Origin: Leptidea sinapis | Taxonomy: Eukaryota; Arthropoda; Insecta; Lepidoptera; Pieridae | NCBI RefSeq assembly: GCF_905404315.1 | Contig: NC_066296.1 | Location: forward strand, 10,106,001 to 10,170,000 | Direction of reading: 5' to 3' | DNA: 64,000 nucleotides | Part shown: positions 35,101 to 44,787 of the stretch, one piece after another | Position numbering within the stretch: position 1 is the stretch's first letter | Layout of the letters: each line of letters starts with the position of its first letter | Notes under the pieces: generated by a model | What the model was told of the DNA's origin: nothing | The model's input: the letters and a program-made list of their open reading frames with translations, nothing else | Database searches by the model: none | Position numbers and translations under genes: made by a program

Positions 35101-38100
35101 CAGTTACCATCAACTGAACGTCCTGCTCGCCTCGTCCCTTATTTTCTTAAAAAAATAAATTGGTTCGAAATACTGCACTATTTGATATGTAATTTAATAA
35201 TACTTACTGCAGATGGTCGTATGTCTATTTTAAGGTTAAAAAAATATTATCTATTTAAATGAATTTTGTGTTCAAAAAACATGTCCAAGAAGCCAGAGTC
35301 GAGATGTTCTGTTTTAGTATGAAAATGTCACGTTGAGCCAGACGGTACATAAATAACATAGAATTAACTTGTCTGTGACCTTTGACTTCTCGAGTGTATT
35401 CACTCTCCTTCGCTACGCGTGTGCTGTATTTTAAATAAAATCTAAAACTAGTTAAATGACCCTCGACTTTCCTAGACAGAATAATGTAAATACTATATTA
35501 TATTCGTGTAGACTCTTACGGGGAGAAAATAAAAATAATAAAATATAATTGACGTGGTAAATAAGTGTTGCTATGAAAATACATATTGTTAATCAACGGA
35601 ATAATTCTAATATTTAAAGTTCTCCTTTTGCAAAATTAAAAAAAACATAGCATATTACTAGGTTGATTAATTATCGTCTCTATAGGATACAATAAACCAA
35701 TGTTTTTTTGTTTGTTCAGTTAAAAATTTTGTTTTTCTTTTGTTTTTTAATGTACTTAGATTATAATGGAGGTGACATGTACATACGTATAAAAGCCACT
35801 AAATAAATAAAAATATATATATATATAATATACACTATTAATGCTTTGAGCGATTCACGATATTTATAGTACAAGCTTATACTACCAGGATATCATAAAC
35901 ATTTAATATTTATTTTCCTTTTCATTATAAGTTCTGGTCATATTCACGCCAAAAACTTCGAGTTATTGAGTCTTCGACATACGGAGGACTTAAGTGAACG
36001 CATACAAAATACTAATACAGCACAAAATGCAAACGAAAGCCTGCCTAATGCAAAATCTAGAGAAAACTACTTTGCTGCTTAAGATAGTTTAAAAATGTAT
36101 GCAAAACATGTTTGTGTTTTCCTCGCATATTGACAAATTGCGTATTAAACTCGTGAGCAACTTAAGTCACTTGTATCATAATCATCATCTTGTTCATGCT
36201 GTATGTAAGGATTTTCAATATCTGATATAGAATTATAGTATTTTTATAAGATCTTGAAAAAAATTCAGCACTTGTCAGTTGGTACTTTCACTTTGACTTG
36301 TGGCAGTTAGTACGTAGTAGAAAACATTTATAATTTGACAGTTGACATTTACTAGCTAAAATAACTTTTGTTTTATTTAAAATTACATCTAGCGTGACGT
36401 CACCAAATGGCCCAACGGAAGACCAGCGTTGGTTTTCAAACCAGCAAACATACTTAGTTGGGACCATTTTTGTAAAAGTTGTAATGAAAATAATAATAAG
36501 TACCCAAAATCAAACACCTAACACCTGAAAACATGAACGTGTTAACGTCAGTCATAAATTGCTTTAAGGCCTCTTCACACATATCAGTGAAGTCACAGTT
36601 CCGACACAGTACCGACGCAGTGCGAAATATTCTTTCATATATTCTGTACGAAAGCATCTCCTCTGGCCTCTTTCGTTCATGCTGCTTTTCTTCTTAGTCT
36701 AAAGCAATGCTTTTCATTGCTGGCCCCGGAAAATTGAACAGAGCCATAACAGTCACGCTTGGTAATTGACGATGGACACGTTTTCACTGACGCAACAGTT
36801 TAGCACTGATACTGAACTGAGCGAACATGTGTGAATCAACCTTTATCATTTCATAGAATTGGTTTATAAATGGTGTACATACATTGTCGGCATATACTCT
36901 ATGTTGGTGGTATCTTATTTTTCTCCAAGCTGTAGGGGTAATATAATATGTACTGAATTTACTTTAAAGGAGTCGTTGAGGTTCGACCTAAAGAGGTGCC
37001 ACTGTATAACAACAATACATTTACGTGTTCATAACTGGAGGTGTATGTATAAAAGCATGTCGGACACTCAATATCGTATCATATTTTAATTCATTAAATT
37101 GTATGATAGTAAATATCCTTCAGTTTGTTCTTTGTGGTTCCCCATTTATCGATAGACCTCGAGCAGACACATATGCGAATGAAAGCGGCCGCAGCTATCC
37201 GTCAAGCATGTTTCGAAGCTTTGAAATAGTGACGCTTCGTTTGGTGGACTCTGCTTTGTGAGAAAGGGGTTTCGTTTATATCCATGTCTGAACTAGCACT
37301 GTACCGCTCACGATGTTTATTGACTTGGAGTTTTTTCTATACAATATACTAACTGCCACTTACCTAACCTAATTTGCGAAACGTGAAGATGGTTTTAATT
37401 TTTTAGATATAAATATCTTAGTGGTAGAAAATATAAAAAAATGTATTTAAATTGTTAATTAGGCTTTCATTGTTTTGACCTTTACTTTCTAATGCAATTA
37501 ATACTTACTAGCTGACCCGGCAAACGTTGTTTTGCCATATAAAGTATAATTCACGCGATAGTTTTATAAATAATAGCCTATGTGTTATTCTGGTGTGTAA
37601 GCTATATTATTGTAAAGTTTCATCAAAATCCATTCAGATAAATGACTTTTATGCCTTTTAATAATGGTACTTTTTGGATCTTTACTTTTTAATAAAAAAC
37701 TATTAATGAAAAATTTAAAAGAGCAATTTTGAATTTCTTGCCAATTCTTTATTTCAACAAAAGCAGCTTTACGAATTAACCGCCGATTCAAGAAAATATT
37801 TGACTATTGAAATTTGTTCTATTTTCAAATCTACTTGAGTAAAATATTTGAGTTGTATTTTTATTTAGGATAGAACCAATATATTTATATACGTACTTCT
37901 CATAAGATAATCGAAACACCTTTGAATTTTGGTTTTGAATGAGTTTTATGTTTTTTTTACGCTAAACATAAAAGATGCCAGTTAATTGAGCATATTAATA
38001 ACCTGTATCTGTTCTATCTGAAAGCGTATCTATAGGTTGTATAATGTAGATGTGTTTATTAATCTATATATAAGTTTATGAATGTTTGCTCCTTTATGGC

Positions 38101-41100
38101 TCCCTGAAGTTACAAGATTCTTATATCAGTGAAGTTCAGGCTTTTGATCATCCATTATTATATGTATTTTTTATGGATGAGGATAACAGGCTTAATTAAA
38201 TTTAAAAGCGTTAACTCTCTTTTTTAACCTATGTCACAACTTTGATGAATTACGTTCGCGCTATATCTATTATATTGTAAACAATATGTTATGTTTTTAA
38301 AGTGATAACCCTCACTTCTAGGATTAATACACAAATAAAATTTGAAAAACAAAACTTTATGAACGAAGCGGGATTCGAACCCACGACCTCCACTCAAGAT
38401 AAAGCCACAACCTGAGAGTTGAACAAAGCAAACAGGATTTTATAACGAGGCGGTACTCGAACGGTTAGCTTAGTCGGTTAGAGCACCGGCACGGAACGCC
38501 GGAGGTCGTGGGTACGAATCCCGAATCGTTCATAAAATTTTGTTTTTTAAATTTTATTTGTGTATTGTAATATACCTAGTTTGTTTGCTCAATAGCATTT
38601 CAAAGACGATATATGTTTTGTTGTCAACAGTGGGTGCTGTGGGGGGAGGCATCCCGGAGCCGGCCGGCGAGCGGCGCCACGTGCCGCTGTACGGGCGCCT
38701 GGTGGCCGAGGACCAGCTCGCCTCCATGAGCGCACCCTCAGACATTCAGGTGAGCGCCCCCGCGCGCAACCCAAGAGCTTTTCTGCGCTACCGTATTCCC
38801 GTCCAGGTAAATGATGCACGAGGCAGTTCCGTCCTAACACCATTAACAAGAGCCCTTGTCACTAATTACAACTACACAAAATACGACTGGTAACACTAAT
38901 TCAAATTTACTTTATGAAACCTTCATGTTGCAGATGCGTTTATCGCGGCTAATTAATATAATCTGAAAGTCACCAATATCTGACTAAACGTGATGGCATA
39001 ATATGACTTATAGTTATTAATTTAATATTTAAGTTCGTATTTCCAAATAAATGTGAAAAAATGCTTGTCTAGTCAAACTTCTTTAATCAATCTTTTGTAA
39101 ATACGTACTATAAACATAAAAATAAACACAATAATGGTAGCGATAGAAAAAAAAAGTCAGTTTATTGAAATAACTTTTGGTCATATCTGTAAATATCTTG
39201 GAAATTTACCTCGTCCGTGCGACGGGTATTTCGAATGGTAAATAATAAGGGTTCAAGGGTCGGAAACGCTCTTATTTTTCTCTGCATTGCGATCTAACAT
39301 AAACAAATTGTAAAATCACGTGAATGAAGCTGAAATGATTGAGTAATAAATTACACAAAAAATACGTTCTGGCATATTCGTATAAACTATCAATCATTAA
39401 AAATTATGGAAGAGAATTTTATTATTTAAGGCCAATTTGAATTATTTACTAATATATTCTTACTAACTGACAGATCTTTAAAAAAAAACTTTTTTTGAGT
39501 CTTCACGGTTGGAGAGCTACCTTCATACAATATTAACCTTAATTTAAGGTTCTTGTATTTTAAACGGATGTTTCTTACGCCGGAAAATGCGAACAGCGTC
39601 AGGTTGATTGTTTTATTAAGTGAGTCATTACCACGCGTCGGGCTACACATTATGCGCGGGTAAATAAATGATCCACCTTAAGTGCTACTAATTGCGTACA
39701 ACTCGGTTCTCTTTCATCGGAGGGTGTTGATGAACTGCTCCAACACCGGTTGTTGTTTTAAGAGGTTTTCTTGTGACCGTATTACAACCAGTGTTCTAAA
39801 CGGTAACTGTACTGTGTAATGTAAAGATATGACAAACTGTACACTGTAACTTTACTTAAAATAACGTCACATTTTGAAGTTTTAGTTATGTGACTCTGGG
39901 TGTTGATTAGCAGCGCTCAGATATTTAAGCAATTTGTGTTAGGATTTCTCAGATCACTTCAGAAACATTACGCGTACAAAATAAAGTAGTTTTTCATTGT
40001 TTGTTTCTTTGAGACATCGAAGACCGTTCTTGCGAGTACGATGCCCGATATCTTATGGTTAAACAAATCAACTGCTGCGTATCTACTAATCGTTCATGCA
40101 GAACCTGGTATATATACCTTCATCTCTGCATAACGTTTGCTCATGCATTACATTGACTCAACAATTAATTAATAAATAATTGAATTGTTTGATATTGGTT
40201 ACAATAACTTACATGAGGCTTCGACTTTATGAACAGATAATCAGTACGACCAAGAAATAATTATCGTAAAGGGTTAACCTCAGCAAGATCCGTGGGGCCG
40301 AAGTGCCGCGCAGGAGGGGAATGCCCACCACAAACTGGGTGAATATTACCAGATTGTTTTAGTTAATAATGAATAATTAACTTTTCATCAACAGGGCAAA
40401 TTTGTATTGGACTGTCTCGTGTTAATTCACCATTTATTATTTATCACCCACGTTCAGTATTATTTATCTATTTAACAAAAATACATTTATATATATAAAT
40501 GCTTTTGTTTTTTTTTTTCAAACTAGCAGACACAAATTAATTATCATATTTTGGCAATGTTTACGTTATGCTCGTTTGTTTTTATCACATCAGCCTCACT
40601 TAGAAACTTATCTCTTCACAACTTTTTTGTGTTTTGATCTTAAATGGTACGCGTCTTATTTTCAATCTTAGTTTAAAAGCTTGCATGCACATATTTAAAG
40701 GGCCTAACAAGCAAACAATTTAAGACTTAGCCAACGGTGAGCAGTGTTTTTAAATCAGAAATTACACAGTGCATTAATATTTCTAGATATTTAATTGTTT
40801 ATTTGTTAGACTTGTTATGTTAACATCGGACTAAAATAATAATAATATCTCATCTGCGAATTAATAATAATATTATATATTTATTAGTATAAATGGATGC
40901 TATTTATACCTTAAATTTTCGAAACTCTCCACAAAACTTGATATTTCTTTGCTTTTAAACCGATGTTTATCAAAACTCTATTTATAACATATCACATATT
41001 GTCCACCTATTTCTATAAATAAGTGTATGCCTGTATTTCATAAATGCGTGAATGTTTTAGTTATATTTCACTTTTCTAAGCTTTTATAATTTTGTTTTCG

Positions 41101-41928
41101 AATAAACTGTCAGAATAGGTTTGGGCCTCAGTGAATGTTGCTAGATCTTATTTTGCAAATCTGAAAATACTGATATTTATAGCCGTAGTTAGTGCAGATT
41201 ATTTGTGGAAGTTGAAGCCCAATTGACACTGCGAATACGAATAACAGAACAAAATTACTTCTATTAATTTATTTCAATAATGATTGCATTTTTATTAAAG
41301 TTGTGGCCGGAATCTGACTAACGCCCACAGACGGGACAGTAGTGGCCAAAGGCAATCCTTGCCTGTTTCTGTTAAATCTTGAGGGTACACTTTTTGCCAA
41401 TTGATACATAAGTCAACGTAATATAATACTTTAGAAGCTAGCAAGCATGCACGCAACGCCATTAGGAGCTGCGCTGACGGTGATCACTTCGATTTTTTTG
41501 CCCGCCATCGATGTGTACGTACTTAATAATTCAGTGACGGCAGCCTATCGTAATTCATCTTTGAAGATGACACTAAAATAAATACCAATAAATAAATTCA
41601 CTTCATTTTTCATTTAAATAATCACTAATCTTCTAGTGCTAAATTCATGATAGTGACACAGTATTCTACTGTTATATTATAACTGTAAAGATTTCATCCT
41701 ACGGGCAATTACGCCATGTTATTATTACAAAACACTTCCATGGCGGGCTAAATCGTCGTTAAACCGTCCGCACAGTCTAATAGGAAATATTTGATAGTCA
41801 ATAACAGAGTTGAATTCGATCAACAGGCGATGCAGGCGAGGATACCACACCACTTTCGAGACCCCTCAACGGCACCGTTAAGGAAACTTAGCGTGGATCT
41901 CATCAAGACATACAAACACATAAACGAG
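17115..41928 (+). CDS. mnb: Minibrain / DYRK1A-type protein kinase, first three coding exons (partial gene)
   Basis: N-terminal 95 residues of a dual-specificity tyrosine-regulated kinase, a nuclear and cytoplasmic Ser/Thr kinase acting in neural growth. Exons 17115-17178, 38631-38749 and 41827-41928 join in phase. Exon 1 gives MAAWNRHHHFNMLMDENAKN; exon 2 gives a glycine-rich part and RRHVPLYGRLVAEDQL; exon 3 gives AMQARIPHHFRDP and APLRKLSVDLIKTYKHINE. The last block is nearly identical to vertebrate DYRK1A and fly Minibrain, and the MDENAKNKL and R(H)xPLYGR parts resemble the fly N-terminus (from memory). The next exon should begin VYYAKKKRR; it and the kinase domain were not found before 64000. 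Introns are 21.5, 3.1 and more than 22 kb. Confidence 0.93.
17181..18150. other. Start of minibrain intron 1, nothing recognised
   Basis: AT-rich intron sequence. The open frame at 17198-17485 is a low-complexity chance frame without family likeness. Confidence 0.5.
18155..18390. mobile_element. MITE family A, copy 1
   Basis: About 225 bp with inverted ends GGCTGTTTTCA / TGAAAACAGCC and no coding capacity. A second, interrupted copy lies inverted at 62178-62625, sharing GACAAGATCTTATCT, AATGCTTTATGT and CCTCTAGTAAGTTAAACTA. The superfamily is not assigned. Confidence 0.75.
18861..19290 (+). mobile_element. LINE 3' end fragment
   Basis: Frame NLGVQVPLARILREYNKL, then NSELDIFGGGLVRFKENVV and KHLARTQSHLSNK plus stop resembles non-LTR retrotransposon C-termini (a ...YN...LD.F...L..FK pattern). 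It is followed by an AT-rich 3' UTR ending in (TAAA)n. 5'-truncated. Clade unknown. Confidence 0.5.
19686..19714 (+). repeat. Left inverted repeat of mariner
   Basis: 29 bp beginning CGAGGGGCGGTC, directly after target TA. It matches the right repeat except at one position. Confidence 0.95.
19865..20920 (+). CDS. Mariner transposase, D,D34D, apparently complete
   Basis: A 351-residue cut-and-paste transposase that binds its own inverted repeats and inserts at TA. The N-terminal half carries helix-turn-helix segments (about residues 1-110, including the GRP-type linker DDPRPGRPIE). Then WVPRMLTPLQK (119-129), first catalytic Asp158 in TGDETWVHHYEPE, Asp252 in LLHDNAPVHTSH and Asp287 in YSPDLAPSDFYLFP. 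The spacing between the last two is 34 residues, the mariner signature. Length fits the usual 345-355. The first ATG after the left repeat is used; no stop or frameshift is present. Confidence 0.96.
   Translation: MEKIEHRAVVKFLTKQGKTPQTILQEMLAVYGDSAPGKTMIYKWHGLFKQGRESIEDDPRPGRPIEATTPEIIEKVEKLVLEDGRLKKKQLAASVGVSETTILNILHQHLGMSKVCSRWVPRMLTPLQKRERVNCSREYLDRCGEVREEIMARIVTGDETWVHHYEPESKQESMQWHKKGTPPPKKFKVSQSAGKIMATIFWDTEGILLIDYKERGVSITGEYYASLLDRLKEAIKEKRRGKLTKGVLLLHDNAPVHTSHVATAAIHRCGFEQLRHPPYSPDLAPSDFYLFPKMKKELRGKKFRDDDEVKSAISAYFDAQDKTYFFDGINKLYARSQKCIRVKGEYIEKEK
20952..20980 (-). repeat. Right inverted repeat of mariner
   Basis: 29 bp reading CGAGGGGAGGTC from the outside, directly before the duplicated TA. 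One mismatch with the left repeat. Confidence 0.95.
21290..21650 (-). mobile_element. Possible LINE ORF C-terminal fragment, degenerate
   Basis: The minus strand translates to pieces such as NCAIWMRTAKDMKIWKKLE, which resemble the NWxRxAQDRxxWxxLEEA end of some non-LTR retrotransposon polymerases. Stops and shifts interrupt it. The match is by eye only. Confidence 0.35.
22090..22450 (+). mobile_element. LINE reverse transcriptase fragment, dead
   Basis: Palm-domain piece of a CR1/Jockey-like reverse transcriptase: LCKWVTSFLADQNIKVVINS, then CSDLKPINAGVPQG, then after a frameshift a block where the catalytic YADD has become YAYN, then NMSQKSVDENRNKLLSEI-like residues. The loss of the catalytic Asp pair and frameshifts show it is inactive. 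Confidence 0.75.
23185..23543 (+). mobile_element. Non-autonomous Helitron, second family
   Basis: A 359-bp element starting TCTATACTATAAT after A, with a (TTTG)n microsatellite near the 5' end and a 3' end GGCAAAACAACGTTTGCC (stem-loop) then GGGTCAGCTAG. The hairpin plus CTAG is the Helitron 3' signature. The base after CTAG is A rather than the expected T. The same 3' end occurs inverted at 37508. Confidence 0.85.
23213..23241 (+). repeat. GTTT microsatellite
   Basis: About seven units of TTTG/GTTT inside the Helitron 5' part. Confidence 0.85.
23550..26915. other. Minibrain intron 1, mostly unrecognised
   Basis: Unique-looking intron sequence, less AT-rich at about 24000-24350 and 24550-24790. 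No frame in this stretch has family likeness. Confidence 0.45.
26919..27239 (+). mobile_element. LINE 3' fragment, family 1 copy c
   Basis: Same C-terminal block as copies a and b: FHLRTTRHKLGYHLHHLDVW, LWIELPCAVFPGRYDMGT and FLKGRQRSCDSSGVARECGR, ending CCTCCTATTCCATAAAAG. The frame is open across most of it, so it is one of the better preserved fragments. Confidence 0.8.
27660..27890 (+). mobile_element. LINE C-terminal fragment (other family)
   Basis: Frame LLKLLNDKIDCPQLVSKINF, then CPRKQIVPLVPPVRRYMFGA, then NSPIPRLCKMVN. It resembles non-LTR polymerase C-termini of the P..R.N...Y.P..RT.Y..N.PI.R type. Called by eye; a 5'-truncated copy. Confidence 0.5.
29280..29530. promoter_or_regulatory. 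CpG-rich island in minibrain intron 1
   Basis: Dense CG dinucleotides (for example GGTCCGAGCGCGGTGTTTTCGC and GGGCCCGCGTGCGCGCTGCC parts) within a strongly AT-rich intron. Possible alternative promoter or enhancer; function is inference only. Confidence 0.3.
30780..31030. promoter_or_regulatory. CpG-rich island in minibrain intron 1
   Basis: Second GC-rich patch, with GTCGGCGGCCGCCGC and CGTAGCGCGCGCCAGCCGCG. No frame is convincing. Possible regulatory element. Confidence 0.3.
31840..32000. promoter_or_regulatory. CpG-rich island in minibrain intron 1
   Basis: Third patch, with GTCGGCCGGCTCGCGGACGC and GAACAGGCGCGCGACGC. Same reading as the previous two islands. Confidence 0.3.
32170..32808 (+). 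mobile_element. LINE reverse transcriptase 3' part, long open frame
   Basis: From TYLGLIIDHKFNWHPQINSV through LLLLYNTLADTIVSYGISSY, KLQNRILKQIVSKN, and YGERTTAYLVPRLLNTINPE to a stop. This is the thumb and C-terminal region of a non-LTR retrotransposon polymerase (YLGLIID...W..HI pattern). The frame is open for about 200 residues, so it decayed little, but the palm domain is missing. Confidence 0.8.
32811..34225. other. Minibrain intron 1, nothing recognised
   Basis: AT-rich sequence. The short frame at 32852-33049 directly after the LINE may be part of its 3' end, but shows no known motif. Confidence 0.45.
34228..34461 (+). repeat. SINE-like repeat copy 3, 5' truncated
   Basis: Starts at ATGCGTAAGCATT, keeps CACTGGGCAAATAAGACTTA, GTAGTGCAAATCAGAATTTT, TGGGCAGGCCGTATCAATTA and ends TTTTCATAAAAAAAAA. 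Same family as 2143-2411. Confidence 0.8.
34850..35157 (+). repeat. SINE-like repeat copy 4, near full length
   Basis: Starts AGTGGAGGCTCTTTTGCACA, ends TCGTCCCTTATTTTCTTAAA. Only about 390 bp from copy 3 and in the same orientation. Confidence 0.85.
35160..37505. other. Minibrain intron 1, nothing recognised
   Basis: AT-rich intron with an AT dinucleotide run at about 35812-35828. The part at 36500-36850 contains CCTCTTCACACATATCAGTG and later GTGTGAATCAACC and may be an old DNA-transposon remnant, but no ends can be defined. Confidence 0.4.
37508..37660 (-). mobile_element. Helitron 3' end, inverted copy of second family
   Basis: Reading on the minus strand, ATAAAACTATCGCGTGAATT, then GGCAAAACAACGTTTGCC, then GGGTCAGCTAG followed by T. 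The terminal 65 bp are almost identical to 23479-23543. The 5' end could not be located, so the left limit given is a minimum. Confidence 0.75.
38305..38430 (-). repeat. tRNA-derived SINE, copy 1 (inverted)
   Basis: The minus strand reads GGAGGTCGTGGGTTCGAATC (T-arm/B-box-like) followed by CCGCTTCGTTCAT, then a tail AAGTTTTGTTTTTC, AAATTTTATTTGTGTATTAA and CCTAGAAGTGAGGGTTATCA. Only the 3' half of the tRNA-like head matches copy 2. A tail-only piece recurs at 63431-63478. Confidence 0.65.
38459..38531 (+). tRNA. tRNA-like sequence (pseudo-tRNA, formal anticodon GGA)
   Basis: Cloverleaf of canonical size with all but one stem pair formed. However the base before the anticodon (38492) is C, not the near-universal T, the T-loop begins TA instead of TT, and a GGA (Ser) anticodon would need a long variable arm that is absent. 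It is joined to a SINE tail. Best read as a SINE head, not a working tRNA gene. Confidence 0.35.
38459..38580 (+). repeat. tRNA-derived SINE, copy 2, with complete tRNA-like head
   Basis: Positions 38459-38531 fold as a 73-nt cloverleaf: acceptor GAACGGT/ATCGTTC, D-arm GCTT/GAGC, anticodon stem CCGGC/GCCGG, T-arm GTGGG with loop TACGAAT. It continues into the same tail as copy 1 (CATAAAATTTTGTTTTTTAA). It lies 50 bp upstream of minibrain exon 2. Confidence 0.7.
38631..38749 (+). CDS. mnb: minibrain exon 2
   Basis: A 119-nt exon, acceptor TGTTGTCAACAG, donor CAG|GTGAGC. It encodes GAVGGGIPEPAGERRHVPLY, then GRLVAEDQLASMSAPSDIQ. Nearly every third codon position is G or C, in sharp contrast to exon 3 and the AT-rich introns. 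Confidence 0.87.
38900..41825. other. Minibrain intron 2, nothing recognised
   Basis: About 3 kb intron. A stretch at about 41290-41540 is less AT-rich and may be an old insert, but I do not recognise it. Confidence 0.45.
41827..41928 (+). CDS. mnb: minibrain exon 3
   Basis: A 102-nt, phase-0 exon, acceptor CGATCAACAG, donor GAG|GTAAGT. It encodes AMQARIPHHFRDPSTAPLRK, then LSVDLIKTYKHINE. This is the most conserved part seen here and identifies the gene as DYRK1-class. Confidence 0.95.
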
Positions 41929-42920
41929 GTAAGTGATTCTCAGTATACCTTCAACAAACACCTCGAACAATACGCCGTTTATATGGGCCGGCTGTACGAG
42001 GAAAATTATTCTGCAAAATTCTTTCCCAAACTTTATTAGCGGAGGTTTTCTTTGTGCCTGTTTTTCTACTCCCGAAAACAGCTTTAATTTTTATGATTTT
42101 TTGTGAAGTGAATCAAAAACTTGTTCGGATGTGTGATGAAACTACTTCTAGCGCTATCTTATTTTTAAAACTACTGTTAAATTCCGTCATTCCCAGAAAC
42201 ATGCTGATAAGGAGCCAATTAACAATTCAATAGTTATCCTCGTTTAAATAATTATTTAGGATTGCTCTTGTTTCCCTATTGGTATTATCAATTATTATAC
42301 ATCAGCCTCAGCTTAAACTTGTGTCATATTATAAACTTTTTTTTTATTAATTATTTGATGTATGCATATATCTATGTATATGATCATGAATGTTTATCTG
42401 TATGTCCTTTATAGAATCGTAAACTATGCATTTTATCATTTGATGATCAATAAAATGACTCCAAATAAATTGAATGTTTGTGTAATGTCTTTCCTTCAAA
42501 TTTATTTGAGTCAGTAGCGTAGAAACGCGCGCAAGGTACCTACAGCTAGCTATAAAACACATATTTAGGTTGAAAGATCATTCATTACCATTAAAAACAT
42601 ATAAACTTACATGAAAACAACATTTATAAATAATAATCTATGAATCGTCCGTATGATAGACATAGGTATAAAACTAAATATAAGTGTGTGCACTAGATAA
42701 AGGAAGTGTCATCTGTAAAACATTCGGCTAAAAGGAGCTTGAATAAATTAAAAGTGCCTGCATCTTTGATATCCTAAGATAGTCCATTGTACAGTTTAGC
42801 ACCTTCATAGGTGTTCATTTAGGTGTCTTCATTGTTTTCGTAAGTTTTCATTATTGCGTTTATTTTGTATTTGTTTCTTTTGTAAATTAACATTCTGAAT
42901 GTATCTGTTTGTCTAAAATT
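41929..42920. other. Start of minibrain intron 3, nothing recognised
   Basis: The frame simply runs on past the donor at 41929 for 37 codons and stops; this is read-through into intron, not an exon end. The rest is AT-rich. Confidence 0.5.
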
Positions 42921-42924
42921 TTCC

Positions 42925-43260
42925 TAATTAGTATTTAATGGTCCTAATACTGAACCTTGTTGATTTCCACAAGTAATGGGCAAGGGCTCACTTTGAATAT
43001 AGTTTATTTTTGCTACTTGAGATCTATTACTTAAATAAGATATAAACATATTAAGTGCTGTACCAGTGACACCAATACCTACGAGTTTTTTTTATTAGTA
43101 ACGAATAGCTTACTGTGTCAAATGCTTTAAGGTATATGAATACTCCTAAAACAATATTTTTACAGTCTATATTAAGTTTGATTTTTGTAGCCAAGTCTAC
43201 TGTAGCTGAAAGTGTATTTGATTTGTGTAAGATCGCCTTAGATCTGCTAAAGTAAAAGAT
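42925..43260 (-). mobile_element. LINE reverse transcriptase fragment, degenerate
   Basis: The minus strand encodes NTLSATVDLATKIKLNIDCK and GVFIYLKAFDTVSYSLLI, matching the first catalytic block of reverse transcriptases (usually LDLSKAFDTV; here the Asp is replaced by Tyr). Further on it reads like a QGS...P motif in reverse. Inactive. Confidence 0.65.
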
Positions 43261-43264
43261 AATA

Positions 43265-44785
43265 AATACCACCTTTTTTGGAATTTGGCTCCGTTAAAAA
43301 ATCTACTACTAACAATCACTTAAAACGGCCAATCAACAAGAGCAGCAAGCCAGCGTGACCTTTCGGCACGTGGGACTGTATTTTGCGGCGCAGTTGATGC
43401 AAATACGTAGGAAGCTAATACCGACCGCCTCGTGGACTTTGCGTCACTTTTCTTCTCCACTACGGCTTCTGTGAAAGTGTCGCAAACCTTTTTAACTTTA
43501 TCGTACATACAAATATATAAGCTATTATTACACAATGAATACAAAACATATTCCTATTGTACTTCGGTACTTTGTTTTAATTCCAACTGTTGACTTCCAC
43601 GGTTCCACGATTAAATATGTTTTTACTCCTTTATATACCATGTAGTTTAATCAATCAATAGAATCAAAAAAAAAATTAGATCAATATTTTTTTTTAGGTT
43701 TTTTTTGTTCAATAGTTGAGGGGATTTGAAGATGCAGCATATGGGGGCATTAATCTTATCGCTATGGGACACGCGGCGTCTCCCCAACTCAATTCTGTGT
43801 TTATTTTTAAACATTTATTATTAGACAATATCCTATTTGCGTTACTGTGTGGTCATTGCTCCATTTGGTGCTGTGTTTACGTGGCGTCGCGCCAGTGCGT
43901 AAAACTATAAATATGTATTGATTGGTACTCGTTTGTTTTGTTTATATCCTATCATAATAATAAATCATAATAATTATTTAGCAATCATTCTGTGGAACTG
44001 TACCTCATATTATTAGTTGCTCAAGTTATGCAATTCGCCATCAATATTATACTTATTGATTTGTTGTATTTGTGTGTAGATTTTGTCTTTATAGATATGT
44101 GCGTTGATGGAGGTTTTATTAAGCACTTATTTTGATTGCATATTTTGGATCTTATAGGTAAAAAATTGTTGTTTGTTTAACCTTGCAATAATTTTATTTA
44201 AATAATAGCACTCACATACAGTAGGCGTGCGTTGTATTTCACGGCGGTGTAGCCACGGAGAAGGTAATATAAATGATAGCCTAGCGCTGCCTGCAGCTAT
44301 CGATTGGAACAGAGGTATGTGGGTAGATGTTATTATCTCGGCCGTGCGACGCCTCGCGTGGGCGTAAACAATTCATTTTCGTATTACTTTCCATAAATAA
44401 GTTCTCGCCATCATCACACTTGTTTGTCTTAGAACAGATTTATTAAATGTAGAGATTGCTTTCAGTACGATTTCATTTGTATTGATACAATTTTAAGAAT
44501 TTGCCAGCATTATGTCAATCTATAATATTGTTATTTTGAGGCGAATTGTGAAATTCACACATACTTTGATCAAAGCAAACGTTGCATAAGATAATAAGAG
44601 AATTCACGTTAGTAACAGCTCACTTGGGAGGTACCTAAGTCTGTGAAGTATAAAACATAATTCATATCTAAAAATGTCGGCTATTTATTTTGTATCTTAT
44701 AAGTTATAATCAAGGAATTAAAAAAATTAATTTCAATAAGATTTAATAAAATTCAAATAATTTAATTCCTAACATTTTATTTTTA
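43265..44785. other. Minibrain intron 3, nothing recognised
   Basis: AT-rich sequence with T- and A-runs at 43665-43705. No family likeness in the small frames. Confidence 0.45.
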
Positions 44786-44787
44786 AG

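Noticed and set aside
38459..38531. A functional tRNA-Ser gene
   Set aside because: Wrong base before the anticodon, odd T-loop, no long variable arm, and joined to a SINE tail found elsewhere.
38540..38893. A 117-residue stand-alone protein
   Set aside because: It is exon 2 read through both of its splice sites; the flanking parts are SINE tail and intron.
41929..42039. Minibrain coding region continuing past 41928
   Set aside because: Residues after HINE do not match VYYAKKKRR and a strong GTAAGT donor sits exactly at the conserved exon end.
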